NCBI GenBank assembly: GCA_041749275.1
Contig: JBGTBQ010000215.1
Coordinates: forward strand, 1-31,839
DNA from: JBGTBQ01 sp041749275
GTDB taxonomy: Bacteria; Acidobacteriota; Blastocatellia; Pyrinomonadales; Pyrinomonadaceae
DNA: 31,839 nt
Direction of reading: 5' to 3'
Position numbers and translations under genes: made by a program. The first letter of the stretch is position 1, and the number at the start of each line of letters is the position of its first letter. The notes beneath the pieces are model-generated. The model saw only the letters and a list, made by a program, of their open reading frames with translations. It was not told where the DNA came from and ran no database searches. This document shows, in pieces, positions 7,693 to 16,325 of the stretch.

Positions 7693-10600
7693 ATGCCCCG
7701 TACAACCAATCCACATCAATATCGCCGTCCGCGAACGATAACCGCTGCTTTCTTGCTTGCGGCCTTGTCGCTCGTCTCTCTCGTCGGACTCGGCGTCGCA
7801 CAGGCGCAGCGCGGCGCGCGGAACGCGAACAACGCCGCGCAACAGCCGCCGAAGCCCGCCACGAAGAAACGTGTGTTCGTCAGTCGCGGCAGCGACACGG
7901 GCGCGGGGTCGCGCCAGACGATCAAGTCCGACAACCCGCTTAATGACTATTCCGCATACCGGAGCGGTGACAGGTTCCACGTCGTAATCCCGAACGCGGA
8001 CGCCAATGCGATTCCGAAGGGCGGCGGCGGGCGCGGCTACACCGACATGCAGGTGCAGCAGCGCGGCAAGGATGTGGTGCTCACCTACCGCCTTCAACCG
8101 GGGGCCAAGCCCCGCGTCGAGCAGAAATTCAATCGCCTCGACGTAGTATTCGAGACTCCTGAAGCGTCCACTCAAGCCGCCGCGAACAAACCGGCGCAGA
8201 CGACTCCGACACCCGCCGCGAACGATAACCGCGCCACCAATACGCAGCAGACTCAGGCCACCAAGCGCCCGGCGCAGACCCCAACACCTACGACGAGCGA
8301 GACCGCCGCGACAAGAAATCCGCCCACTGCCGCGCAGACGCCAAACACTTCGCAGGCTGCACGGCAGCAACAAGGCGGAACGGTGTCGCCTGTTGTCGAA
8401 ACGCCAACCGGCCCGCCGACTTTGGCGGCGCCGGCGACCGAGGTGACGCCGGAGGCGGCGCCAGCCGGAACGCCCGCCGAGATGCAGATCGCCGAGGTGC
8501 GGCAGCCCGGAACGACTGTCCCCGCAACACAGACGAGCGCGCCAGTAACGACGGTGCAGCCGGGAACGTCGCTTGCCGCGGTGTTGTTACGCAACTGGTG
8601 GGTGGCCCTCAGCATTGCCTTGCTGGTCGCCGGCATCGGCCTGTTCTTCGTGGCGCGGCGCTCGTCCGCGATGACTCACACACCGGCGCTGGAAGAAGAC
8701 ACGAATAAATCGAGCAAGGCCGCGTTGAAGAAAACTCCCGACGCCGTCGGGCTGAAAACTGCGCCGACCGCCGCGTCCCTCAAGATAGCCGGGGCGAAGC
8801 CCGTCGCGGATGCGCCGGTCGTTGCCGCGGCTCTCGCTGGCGTCGCGGCGACTGAAGAATCCAAAGAAGAAGAAGCGAAGGCCGAGCCGCTGCCCTTCGA
8901 GAAAGCGTCTCAACCCGTCGAGGAGACGGCTGTCACGGAGACGTTTGTTGAGGAAGCGGGCAGTGTCGAGACGCCGGTCGAAGCACCTCGCGCCACGGAA
9001 GTCGAGGAAGCCGGTCTCTCAACAGATGACGCGACGGCTTCCGCTATCGAGGAGGCTTCGTTGATCGCCGCCGCGACGCCAACCTCGGAGATCGAGCCGA
9101 GCGTCAAGTCTGACGCGGAGAGTGTGCAGGTCGAGACGAAGCGCCTGCTCGAAGGCGAGCGTTACGATAAAGGCGTACTCAAGGGCGCCGATATGGTTGG
9201 GCGCCAGATGGTCGCCGCCGAACTTCTCTCCGCGCTCTCCGGGCGCAACGCCGAACGGCGCGCGCGGGCACGCGCGGCCTTCGTCGAGCACGGGTTCTTC
9301 AACGAAATCGCGCACGATCTCCACTACTCGGAGGCCGCCGCCGAGCGCGCCGCCGCCGCCAGATCGCTCGCGCTCACGGGCGACCACGCGGCCACGTCGC
9401 ACCTCGTGGCCGCGCTCGAAGATAAGTCCATTGAAGTTCGGCGCGCGGCGGTCGAGGGTCTCGCGGCTCTGCGCGATCCGGCAGCCGTTGAACCGCTCGA
9501 AAACCTACGCGAGCGGCAGAAAAAGCATAAAGATAAACTCCCGCGCAGGCTCCTGCAAAGCGCTATCGAGACGTGCCGGGAGGGCAGCGTCGAAGCGCCG
9601 CCGGTCGTCGTGGCCGACGCCGGAGCGGTGGCGGATGAAACACCTGCCGTCGAGCCATCGGTCGTTGCGACCGCTCTCGTCGAGACCTCCGCCGTCGAAG
9701 CCACAGTCAGCCCCGCTGACGATGCTGCGCCCGAAGTCGAAGCGATTCAAACAGCCGAGACGGAAGTTGCCGAGACGGAAGTTGCCGAGGCGGAAGTTGC
9801 CGAGCTTGAGTCGCCCGTCGCCGAAGCCGCACCGGTCGAGGAGTACGTCGAGGAACCCGTCAGTGAGCCTGCTCCTGTCGAGGAAGTCACCGAAGAGATC
9901 GAGCCGGTTGAGGAAATCACGCAAGAGGTCGAGCCGGTCGAGGCAGTCACCGAAGAGGAAATCACCGAAGAGGTTGCGCCGGTCGAGGAGGTCACTCAAG
10001 AGGTTGCACCGGCCCTCAGCGAAGAAGTCGCCGAAGAGACCGTCGAAGAAGCCGCCGCGCCTCCGGTTGATGAAGTCGCGGAGACTTCCTCAGTCGTCGC
10101 GGAGGCCGCGACGACTGAGGAAGCGCGTGTCGAGGTCGAGGCGAAAGAGGCCGAGCCGGTCATCGAAGACGCCGCGGCTTGGTTCTCCATGGTGTCCACC
10201 GAGGCCGCAACCGCCGTCGAAGAATCACCGGTCGAAGAGACGGTCGTTGCGGAAGCGCCCGCTGTCGAGATCGAGCAGCACGCCCCGGAGATTGAAGCGC
10301 CGTTGTTCGTCGAGGAGCACGCGGAAACTTCTCCAGAGTCGCAGGTTTCATCAACCGAAATCACCTTCGAGGAAAGCGTTGCTCCACCCGTCGAAGCCGA
10401 TACCATTACAGAAGAAGCGGAACGCATCGAGGATGAAACACCGACTCTCCTCCATGACGACGCCGAGATAGCATTCGCCGGAGCAGCCACGGACTGGGTC
10501 GAGATTGACGTGGAGGAGACGCCCTTCCCACCAGTCGCCGAGACCGAAGAGTCCGCATCCTTCACTGCATTCGACGAAGAGACGTTTACCAGCGAAGCGC

Positions 10601-11328
10601 CAGCCGAACTCGAAACGCCCACGCTGGAGACTTCGACCGTTGAGGAAGATCGAAGCGTTACTCCCGTCGAGACAGCCGAAGCCGGGGATTCGCTCGTCGC
10701 CGAAGCGCCCTCCGCCGAAGAGAAAGGCATCGCACGGTTCGATGAACTCTCGACGGTGCCGAAGGCGATTCAGCAGCGTATCGTCAGCGAAGACACGTCC
10801 GACCGCGCTGCCGCCCTCGCTGACCTCTCCCGTCTCGACACGGACGACGCCTTCCATCAAATCTGCGCCGCTTTCGATGACGAAGCGCGAGACGTGCGGA
10901 GCGCCGCCGCCCGCGCCCTCTTCGACCTCAAACCAGACCGCGCTGACTCCTTCACTCGCGCCTTGCGCGAGGCGACGCCCGAACGCCGCCGCCACATCGG
11001 CGCGGCCATCAACACTTCGGGCCTTGCCGGCGAGGCCGTCAGCCAACTCACGGGCGAGAGCCGCGAGAGAACCTACGAGGCTTTCTCGCTCCTCTTCCTG
11101 ATGGCGAAGGCGGGCGAAGTGCAGCCCCTGCTCCGTTCCATCGAGGCCCACCCGAATAGCGAGGTGCGCCTCGCCGTCGTCAAACTCCTCGCGCTCTCCG
11201 GTCAGAAAGAGGTTCTCCCGGCCTTCCGCCGCCTCGCCGTGCGTGGCACGCTCCCGACCGAGGTTCGCTCCGCGATCATGGAGGCCATCTACCAGATCAG
11301 CAGTCAGGACGCCACCTCCGCGGCCTGA
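7693..11328 (+). CDS. AMIN-like/HEAT-repeat membrane protein, paralogue 2, with long acidic insert
   Basis: A 1211-residue paralogue of the preceding gene. In order: signal helix (about 15-38, ending VAQAQR); AMIN-like domain (about 61-155, with FHVVI and RLDVVFE matching paralogue 1); a Thr/Pro/Ala/Gln linker; membrane helix (about 303-321, followed by ARR); HEAT block A (about 480-626); an extremely acidic Glu/Val/Thr/Pro/Ala region (about 630-1010); and HEAT block B (about 1014-1208). Block A matches paralogue 1 through the pattern RARA...GF...ER..AAR.L...A...L..AL.D...VR..AV..L. Block B matches through YEAFSLLFLMAKAGEVQ against YEAFSVLSLMVKGGEAQ. The acidic segment therefore sits between two blocks that are contiguous in paralogue 1. 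Start ATG 7693 gives a clean signal peptide; ATG 7642 is in frame but lies ahead of the predicted transcription start. Function unknown. Confidence 0.85.
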   Translation: MPRTTNPHQYRRPRTITAAFLLAALSLVSLVGLGVAQAQRGARNANNAAQQPPKPATKKRVFVSRGSDTGAGSRQTIKSDNPLNDYSAYRSGDRFHVVIPNADANAIPKGGGGRGYTDMQVQQRGKDVVLTYRLQPGAKPRVEQKFNRLDVVFETPEASTQAAANKPAQTTPTPAANDNRATNTQQTQATKRPAQTPTPTTSETAATRNPPTAAQTPNTSQAARQQQGGTVSPVVETPTGPPTLAAPATEVTPEAAPAGTPAEMQIAEVRQPGTTVPATQTSAPVTTVQPGTSLAAVLLRNWWVALSIALLVAGIGLFFVARRSSAMTHTPALEEDTNKSSKAALKKTPDAVGLKTAPTAASLKIAGAKPVADAPVVAAALAGVAATEESKEEEAKAEPLPFEKASQPVEETAVTETFVEEAGSVETPVEAPRATEVEEAGLSTDDATASAIEEASLIAAATPTSEIEPSVKSDAESVQVETKRLLEGERYDKGVLKGADMVGRQMVAAELLSALSGRNAERRARARAAFVEHGFFNEIAHDLHYSEAAAERAAAARSLALTGDHAATSHLVAALEDKSIEVRRAAVEGLAALRDPAAVEPLENLRERQKKHKDKLPRRLLQSAIETCREGSVEAPPVVVADAGAVADETPAVEPSVVATALVETSAVEATVSPADDAAPEVEAIQTAETEVAETEVAEAEVAELESPVAEAAPVEEYVEEPVSEPAPVEEVTEEIEPVEEITQEVEPVEAVTEEEITEEVAPVEEVTQEVAPALSEEVAEETVEEAAAPPVDEVAETSSVVAEAATTEEARVEVEAKEAEPVIEDAAAWFSMVSTEAATAVEESPVEETVVAEAPAVEIEQHAPEIEAPLFVEEHAETSPESQVSSTEITFEESVAPPVEADTITEEAERIEDETPTLLHDDAEIAFAGAATDWVEIDVEETPFPPVAETEESASFTAFDEETFTSEAPAELETPTLETSTVEEDRSVTPVETAEAGDSLVAEAPSAEEKGIARFDELSTVPKAIQQRIVSEDTSDRAAALADLSRLDTDDAFHQICAAFDDEARDVRSAAARALFDLKPDRADSFTRALREATPERRRHIGAAINTSGLAGEAVSQLTGESRERTYEAFSLLFLMAKAGEVQPLLRSIEAHPNSEVRLAVVKLLALSGQKEVLPAFRRLAVRGTLPTEVRSAIMEAIYQISSQDATSAA
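9754..9804 (+). repeat. 15-bp tandem repeat inside the acidic region
   Basis: GCCGAGACGGAAGTT occurs at 9754-9768 and again at 9769-9783, then with one change at 9784-9798, followed by a partial unit. It encodes AETEV-AETEV-AEAEV-AE. It suggests the acidic insert grows in part by slippage or unequal exchange. Confidence 0.85.
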
Positions 11329-11341
11329 AAAGCAGACTTTT

Positions 11342-11402
11342 GATGTCGGATGCCGGATGTTAGAATTTCATTTTGGAAATCTAACATCCGGCATCCGACA
11401 TC
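11342..11402. repeat. Heptad-periodic inverted repeat B just ahead of uvrB
   Basis: The arms 11342-11364 and 11380-11402 pair perfectly over 23 bp around a 15-nt loop. The left arm reads as 7-mers GATGTCG, GATGCCG, GATGTTA, then GA. It begins 13 bp after the upstream stop codon and ends 7 nt before the uvrB ATG. It may terminate the upstream transcript, and it occupies the place where a ribosome site for uvrB would be expected. Confidence 0.9.
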
Positions 11403-11409
11403 TGCATTT

Positions 11410-13398
11410 ATGCCTTTCAAACTGCGTTCCGACTTCCAGCCGCAAGGGGATCAACCACAGGCGATAGACGCGCTGGTGCGCGGTCTCGACGACGGCACGA
11501 GAGATCAAGTTCTGCTCGGCATCACGGGTTCGGGCAAGACCTTTTCCGTCGCCACGGTGATTGAGCGCACGCAGCGCCCGACGCTCGTCATCGCGCACAA
11601 CAAGACGCTCGCCGCGCAGCTCTATCAGGAGTTCAAGAGCTTCTTCCCGGAAAACTCCGTCGAGTATTTCGTCTCCTACTACGACTATTACCAGCCGGAG
11701 GCGTATGTTCCGGCCTCGGACACCTACATCGAGAAAGAGGCGACCGTCAACGAGGAGATTGACCGTCTGCGTCTGTCGGCGACGCGCGCTTTGTTCGAGC
11801 GGCGAGACGTGATCGTCGTCGCTTCGGTCTCCTGCATCTACGGCCTCGGCGACCCGGACGCCTATTACGGGATGCTCCTCTTCGTCGAGAAGGGGATGAA
11901 GACCACGCGCGAGGCGCTCTTGCAAAAGCTGGTCGAGTTGCAATACGAGCGCTCCGACATCGAGTTCGACCGCGGCAGTTTTCGCGTGCGCGGCGACGTG
12001 GTCGAGGTCTATCCGAGCTATCAGGATCAGGCTTACCGCATCGAGCTGTGGGGCGACGAAATTGACGCGGTCTCGACGATTGACCCGCTCCTCGGCGAAG
12101 TCCTGCACAAACACGAGTCGCGTCTGCCCATCTATCCGAAGACGCACTACGTGATGCCGAAAAGCACCATCAAACGCGCCATCAAGACCATCCGCGAGGA
12201 GCTTGACTGGTGGGAGCCAAAGCTCATACAGGAAGGCAAGCTCGTCGAGGCGCAGCGGCTGCACCAACGCACGATGTATGACCTTGAGATGATTAAGGAG
12301 ATGGGCTTCTGCCGCGGCATCGAGAACTACTCGCGCCATCTTTCCGGTAAAGCGCCGGGCGAGCCGCCGCCGACGCTGCTCGACTACCTGCCGGAAGGCG
12401 TCATCATCGTCATAGACGAATCGCACCAGACCATCCCGCAACTGCGCGCCATGTTCAAAGGCGACCAGTCGCGCAAGGGCACGCTCGTCGAGTACGGCTT
12501 TCGTCTTCCGTCCGCGATGGACAATCGCCCGCTCAACTTCGACGAGTTTCAACAGCGCGCGGTGCAGGTGATCTACGTCTCGGCGACGCCCGGCCCTTAC
12601 GAACTGACGAAGACGGGCGGCGAAGTCGTCGAGCAGATTATCCGCCCGACGGGACTCACCGACCCGCAAGTCATCGTGCGGCCCGTCAAGGGGCAGATTG
12701 ACGACCTCTTGGAAGAGTGCCGCGTCCGCGCCGAACGAAACGAGCGCGTGCTCGTCACGACGCTGACGAAGAAGATGTCGGAAGACCTGACGGATTACTT
12801 CGCCGAGGTCGGCGTCAAAGTGCGCTATCTCCACTCGGACATCGAAACCCTTGAGCGCATCAAGATTTTGCGCGACCTCCGTCGCGGCGAGTTCGACGTG
12901 CTCGTCGGCATCAACCTTTTACGCGAAGGCTTAGACTTGCCGGAAGTCTCGCTCGTCGCCATCCTCGACGCCGACAAGGAGGGCTTCCTGCGCTCCGAGT
13001 CTTCGCTCATCCAGACCATGGGTCGCGCCGCGCGCAACGCCGGCGGCACGGCGATTCTCTACGCCGACAAGATGACCGACTCGATGCGCCGCGCCATCGA
13101 AGAGACCGAGCGCCGCCGCGCCATACAGGAGGAGTACAACCGCGTGCACGGCATCACTCCGCAAACCATCGTCAAGCCGGTCGAGGCCACGCTCGTCACC
13201 GCCTACGAGGCCGACTACTTCAAGGTGCCGCTCGAACTCGAAGCCTTCGAGGAGTACAGCAAAGACAAGATCGAGGCGACCATCGCCCGCCTCGATGCCG
13301 AGATGCGCCACGCCGCCAAGCAGATGGAGTTCGAGCGCGCCGCCGAACTGCGCGACCGCATCAAGTATCTGCGCGAGCGTGAAATCAGTCTGTCCTGA
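11410..13398 (+). CDS. uvrB: UvrB, excinuclease ABC subunit B
   Basis: Helicase-like central subunit of nucleotide excision repair; it verifies damage handed over by UvrA and recruits UvrC. The 662-residue protein is full length. Residues 37-44 are the Walker A GITGSGKT. The family beta-hairpin region YFVSYYDYYQPEAYVP, the DEAD-like VIDESH, the GRAARN helicase motif and a C-terminal UVR domain (MEFERAAELRDRIKYL, which contacts UvrA/UvrC) are all present. I start at ATG 11410 (MPFKLRSDFQPQGDQPQAI), matching the family N-terminus. An in-frame ATG at 11350 lies inside the upstream hairpin and would add 20 junk residues. No Shine-Dalgarno is visible. No LexA-type operator was recognised. Confidence 0.98.
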   Translation: MPFKLRSDFQPQGDQPQAIDALVRGLDDGTRDQVLLGITGSGKTFSVATVIERTQRPTLVIAHNKTLAAQLYQEFKSFFPENSVEYFVSYYDYYQPEAYVPASDTYIEKEATVNEEIDRLRLSATRALFERRDVIVVASVSCIYGLGDPDAYYGMLLFVEKGMKTTREALLQKLVELQYERSDIEFDRGSFRVRGDVVEVYPSYQDQAYRIELWGDEIDAVSTIDPLLGEVLHKHESRLPIYPKTHYVMPKSTIKRAIKTIREELDWWEPKLIQEGKLVEAQRLHQRTMYDLEMIKEMGFCRGIENYSRHLSGKAPGEPPPTLLDYLPEGVIIVIDESHQTIPQLRAMFKGDQSRKGTLVEYGFRLPSAMDNRPLNFDEFQQRAVQVIYVSATPGPYELTKTGGEVVEQIIRPTGLTDPQVIVRPVKGQIDDLLEECRVRAERNERVLVTTLTKKMSEDLTDYFAEVGVKVRYLHSDIETLERIKILRDLRRGEFDVLVGINLLREGLDLPEVSLVAILDADKEGFLRSESSLIQTMGRAARNAGGTAILYADKMTDSMRRAIEETERRRAIQEEYNRVHGITPQTIVKPVEATLVTAYEADYFKVPLELEAFEEYSKDKIEATIARLDAEMRHAAKQMEFERAAELRDRIKYLREREISLS

Positions 13399-13433
13399 AG
13401 CTCTCGGCTTTCTGTTTACCCTCTCGGCGCGGG

Positions 13434-13439
13434 TATAAT
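13434..13439 (+). promoter_or_regulatory. Perfect -10 hexamer ahead of the toxin-antitoxin pair
   Basis: TATAAT lies 47 bp ahead of the antitoxin ATG. No convincing -35 sits at 16-18 nt, so any promoter may need an activator or be weak. Confidence 0.35.
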
Positions 13440-13485
13440 TGCCGCTGCCAAGTGCCGGGTTACATCTCATCCGAGGGTGAATGAA

Positions 13486-13728
13486 ATGAGTGAAAACTTT
13501 GAAGCGATTCTGGAAGCGGCGCAACGTTTACCTGCTGATGAGCGCCGCCAACTGATCGAACAGCTCATCGCCGACATTAAGCGAGACGACCTTCGGCCCA
13601 CGACCAAAACGCGAGGCGCAGCGCGCAGGCACTTCGGCGCTTGGGACAGCGGCGACGAGCGTTCAGCCGATAACGACCGCATAGATCGTGATCTGGCGCG
13701 CGAGTACGACGATTCTCTTCGGCCATAA
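13486..13728 (+). CDS. Antitoxin of a PIN-type toxin-antitoxin pair
   Basis: An 80-residue acidic protein directly before a PIN-domain gene, with a 2-nt gap. The first part (FEAILEAAQRLPADERRQLIEQLI) is a predicted helical segment of the kind found in small antitoxins. The end has the pattern SGD...SADN..ID.DLAREY, a hydrophobic/acidic tail typical of antitoxins that cover PIN toxins. I chose ATG 13486, with GAGG about 9 nt upstream; a GTG three codons earlier is also possible. It probably neutralises the toxin and represses its own operon, as such pairs usually do; that is inferred from family behaviour. Confidence 0.8.
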   Translation: MSENFEAILEAAQRLPADERRQLIEQLIADIKRDDLRPTTKTRGAARRHFGAWDSGDERSADNDRIDRDLAREYDDSLRP

Positions 13729-13730
13729 TC

Positions 13731-14126
13731 ATGCTGCTCGACACATCGGGTTTGATGTGCCTCTTCGACCGGCGCGACTTCCGCCACGCGGACGCGCAGA
13801 CTTTGTACGACTCCGCGCCCGCCCGGCTCACACACAGTTACGTCTTTGCGGAGTTCGTGGCGTTGGCTCACGCCCGCGGAGTGCCGCGGGCCGCGGCTCT
13901 GGAGTACGCGGTTGATTTGTTAAGCGATTTAGAAGTGGAGGTCGTGTGGGTAGACGAACCGCTGCACCGCCGAGCATTAGACTTGCTGCGAACGCGGCTC
14001 GATAAAGATTGGTCACTCTGCGATGCGGTCAGCATCCTCCTCATGCAACATGGCGATATCACCGACGCCCTAACCACCGACCACCATTTCGAGCAAGCAG
14101 GTTTCCGCAGACTTCTGCCGCAGTAG
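13731..14126 (+). CDS. PIN-domain toxin (VapC-like endoribonuclease)
   Basis: A 131-residue PIN-domain protein, predicted Mg-dependent RNase. Acidic residues fit the PIN active site: Asp4 in MLLDTSGL, Glu41 in YVFAEFVALA, Asp98 in WSLCDAVSI and Asp117 in ALTTDHHFEQAGF, which is the usual C-terminal PIN motif. Length and spacing are normal, and all four acids are intact, so it is probably active. It lies 2 bp after the antitoxin, in the same operon. RNA target unknown. Confidence 0.88.
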   Translation: MLLDTSGLMCLFDRRDFRHADAQTLYDSAPARLTHSYVFAEFVALAHARGVPRAAALEYAVDLLSDLEVEVVWVDEPLHRRALDLLRTRLDKDWSLCDAVSILLMQHGDITDALTTDHHFEQAGFRRLLPQ

Positions 14127-14189
14127 CGGGCAAGGCCGAGCACGCTGCCAAGTTGAGCGCGCGTGAAATTCAGTTGACTTGAAAATAAG

Positions 14190-14726
14190 ATGACCGCGAT
14201 TCTCGAAACCCAGCGCCTCATCCTCCGCGAGTGGACGCACGCGGACGTGGGCGTGCTGTTCGAGATATGCAGCGATCCGGAGGTGATGCGCTACATCGGC
14301 GACCGGCGTGCATGGACGGATGTCGAAAGCGTGCGCCTCTGGGTGGGGCGCGTGAGGGCGGCGTACAGTGAGCGCGGCTACGGACGCCTCGCCGTCGTCG
14401 AGAAATCGAGCGGGAGCGTCATCGGCAGTTGCGGCTTTGGCGTGTCTAACACGATGCACGGAATTGACTTTGGTTACGTCTTCGCGCGTTCCGCATGGGG
14501 GCGGGGCTACGCGACCGAAGCGGCGCGCGCGTGCCTGCGCCACGGCTTCGAGCAGCACGGATTCGCGGAGGTCTTGGCCGACACCGACCTTGACAACTTC
14601 GCTTCGCGGCGCGTGCTCGAAAAGGTGGGCTTTGAGTTCCACGGTCTGAAGCGTGATGAGGGAGACGATCAGGATTCGGCCATCTACGTCGCGCGGAATC
14701 CGTTTCTTGCCAACTCCGCCGGGTGA
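14190..14726 (+). CDS. GNAT acetyltransferase, RimJ/RimL type
   Basis: A 178-residue acetyl-CoA-dependent N-acetyltransferase. It begins with the RimJ/RimL-type LETQRLILREWTHADVGVLF and has the acetyl-CoA pyrophosphate loop RSAWGRGYATEAARA. The late N-xxS-xxVLEKVGFEF motif (DNFASRRVLEKVGFEF) is also typical. Family members acetylate ribosomal protein N-termini, antibiotics or small amines; the substrate cannot be read from sequence. It follows the toxin-antitoxin pair after 63 bp and lies 6 bp ahead of the FAD oxidase, probably co-transcribed with it. Confidence 0.9.
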   Translation: MTAILETQRLILREWTHADVGVLFEICSDPEVMRYIGDRRAWTDVESVRLWVGRVRAAYSERGYGRLAVVEKSSGSVIGSCGFGVSNTMHGIDFGYVFARSAWGRGYATEAARACLRHGFEQHGFAEVLADTDLDNFASRRVLEKVGFEFHGLKRDEGDDQDSAIYVARNPFLANSAG

Positions 14727-14732
14727 ACCTTC

Positions 14733-16259
14733 ATGCTCGTCAAATCAGAGCAGGACGAAATTCAGTCTTTTCTCTCGGACGCCAGCAACCTCGCGGGCGG
14801 GCACGCCTCGCACGTCATCATCCCCGAAACAACCGCGGAGGTCGCCGATGCGCTCGCGCGCGCGACGCGGGAATCCATGCCGTTGACAATCGCCGGCGCG
14901 GGCACGGGAATCGTCGGTGGACGCGTGCCGTTCGGCGGCGCCGTTCTGTCAACGCACAAGCTCAATCGAATCGAAGAGATCGTCAGGGAAGACGGCGGCG
15001 GGCGCGCGACCGCCGGGGCGGGCGTCGTTCTGAACGACCTACAGCGCGCGGCGACGGCGGAGAGACTTCTCTATCCGCCCGACCCGACCGAGTGGAGTTG
15101 CTTTCTCGGCGGCACCGTGGCGACCAACGCTTCCGGGGCGCGCACCTTCAAGTACGGCCCGACGCGCCCTTATGTGCGGCGACTGAAAATCGCGCTGGCG
15201 ACCGGCGACGTGCTCGACCTCCGGCGCGGCGACATCCACGCGGACGAGGACGGCACGATCAGCGTTCCTCTCAAACATGGTCGGAGCATCGAGGCGCGTC
15301 TGCCTTCGTACCGGATGCCGCTCACGCGCAAACACGCCGCCGGTTACTTCATCGCCGAGAGGGCGGACGCAATAGACCTCTTCATCGGTAGCGAGGGCAC
15401 GCTCGGCGTCGTTACCGAAGTTGAGGTCACGCTGCTCCCGCAACCCGCAGGCGTCCTGAGCGGCATCGTCTTTTTCGAGAACGAAGCCGACCTGCTGTCC
15501 TTTGTCCGCGAAGCGAGAGAGCGTTCATTGAAAACACGCGCGCTCTCAGCGAACAACGCGGCGCAGGATGACGCGGAGCACGAACTCGATGCGCGTGCCC
15601 TCGAATACTTCGACGACGAAGCGCTCCACTTCCTGCGCGAGCGTTTCCCGCTCGTCCCGCTTCGCGCGGCGGGCGCTATTTTCTTCGAGCAGGAAATAAC
15701 ACCGGAGTCGGAAGAGTTGCTGTTGGGTGGATGGCTGGCGCTGCTTGAAAAGCATAACGCGCTCTTGAATGATTCGTGGTTCGGCACGAACGAACACGAC
15801 CGCGCCGAGATGAGCGAGTTCCGCCACCAACTGCCCGTGATGGTCAATGAGTGGCTCACCCATCGAGGCCAGCGCAAGGTTTCAACCGACATGGCCGTGC
15901 CCGACGCGCACTTCGCCGAGATGCTCCGTTTTTATCAGGAGACGCTGCGGCGCGCGCGCCTCAAGTACGTCACCTTCGGCCACATCGGCGACAACCACGT
16001 CCACGTCAACATCATGCCGCGCGACGACATCGAACAGATCGCCGCGCGCGAAATCTACGGCCAGTTTATCCGCCGCGCCGTCTCCTTCGGCGGTACTATC
16101 TCCGCCGAGCACGGCGTCGGCAAGCTCAAGCGCGAGTACCTGCGCGCACTCTACGGCGACAAGCACCTCAGCGAGATGGCGGAACTCAAACGCGCCTTCG
16201 ACCCGGCCTGCATTCTCGGTCGCGGAAATATCTTTGCCGAAGAACTTCTGGCGCGGTGA
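14733..16259 (+). CDS. FAD-linked oxidase, GlcD / D-lactate dehydrogenase type
   Basis: A 508-residue flavoprotein oxidising a 2-hydroxy acid such as D-lactate or glycolate. The N-terminal FAD-binding domain has the PCMH-type signatures PLTIAGAGTGIVGG, FLGGTVATNASGARTFKYG and LFIGSEGTLGVVTEVEV. The C-terminal domain has the family's metal/substrate segments FGHIGDNHVHVNIMP and GGTISAEHGVGKLKREYL. It lacks the CxxC clusters of FAD/Fe-S fusions and has no GlcE or GlcF neighbour. The ATG is 6 bp after the acetyltransferase stop, with no evident ribosome site, so translation may be coupled. Exact substrate uncertain. Confidence 0.9.
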   Translation: MLVKSEQDEIQSFLSDASNLAGGHASHVIIPETTAEVADALARATRESMPLTIAGAGTGIVGGRVPFGGAVLSTHKLNRIEEIVREDGGGRATAGAGVVLNDLQRAATAERLLYPPDPTEWSCFLGGTVATNASGARTFKYGPTRPYVRRLKIALATGDVLDLRRGDIHADEDGTISVPLKHGRSIEARLPSYRMPLTRKHAAGYFIAERADAIDLFIGSEGTLGVVTEVEVTLLPQPAGVLSGIVFFENEADLLSFVREARERSLKTRALSANNAAQDDAEHELDARALEYFDDEALHFLRERFPLVPLRAAGAIFFEQEITPESEELLLGGWLALLEKHNALLNDSWFGTNEHDRAEMSEFRHQLPVMVNEWLTHRGQRKVSTDMAVPDAHFAEMLRFYQETLRRARLKYVTFGHIGDNHVHVNIMPRDDIEQIAAREIYGQFIRRAVSFGGTISAEHGVGKLKREYLRALYGDKHLSEMAELKRAFDPACILGRGNIFAEELLAR

Positions 16260-16325
16260 CGCGTGGCAAGATAGAATGCCGCTTCGCTCGTCAAGCATCG
16301 TCCAATCAGTAACCACTACTTTCAA

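Noticed and set aside
9122..10471. 449-codon plus-strand frame very rich in Arg and Ser
   Set aside because: An alternate frame of the acidic repeat in paralogue 2; Glu/Val codons read as Arg/Ser.
11350..11409. Upstream in-frame start for uvrB
   Set aside because: It would translate the hairpin loop and arm; the UvrB family N-terminus begins at 11410.
11368..12834. 488-codon open frame on the minus strand
   Set aside because: Antisense to uvrB; no recognisable domain or ribosome site.
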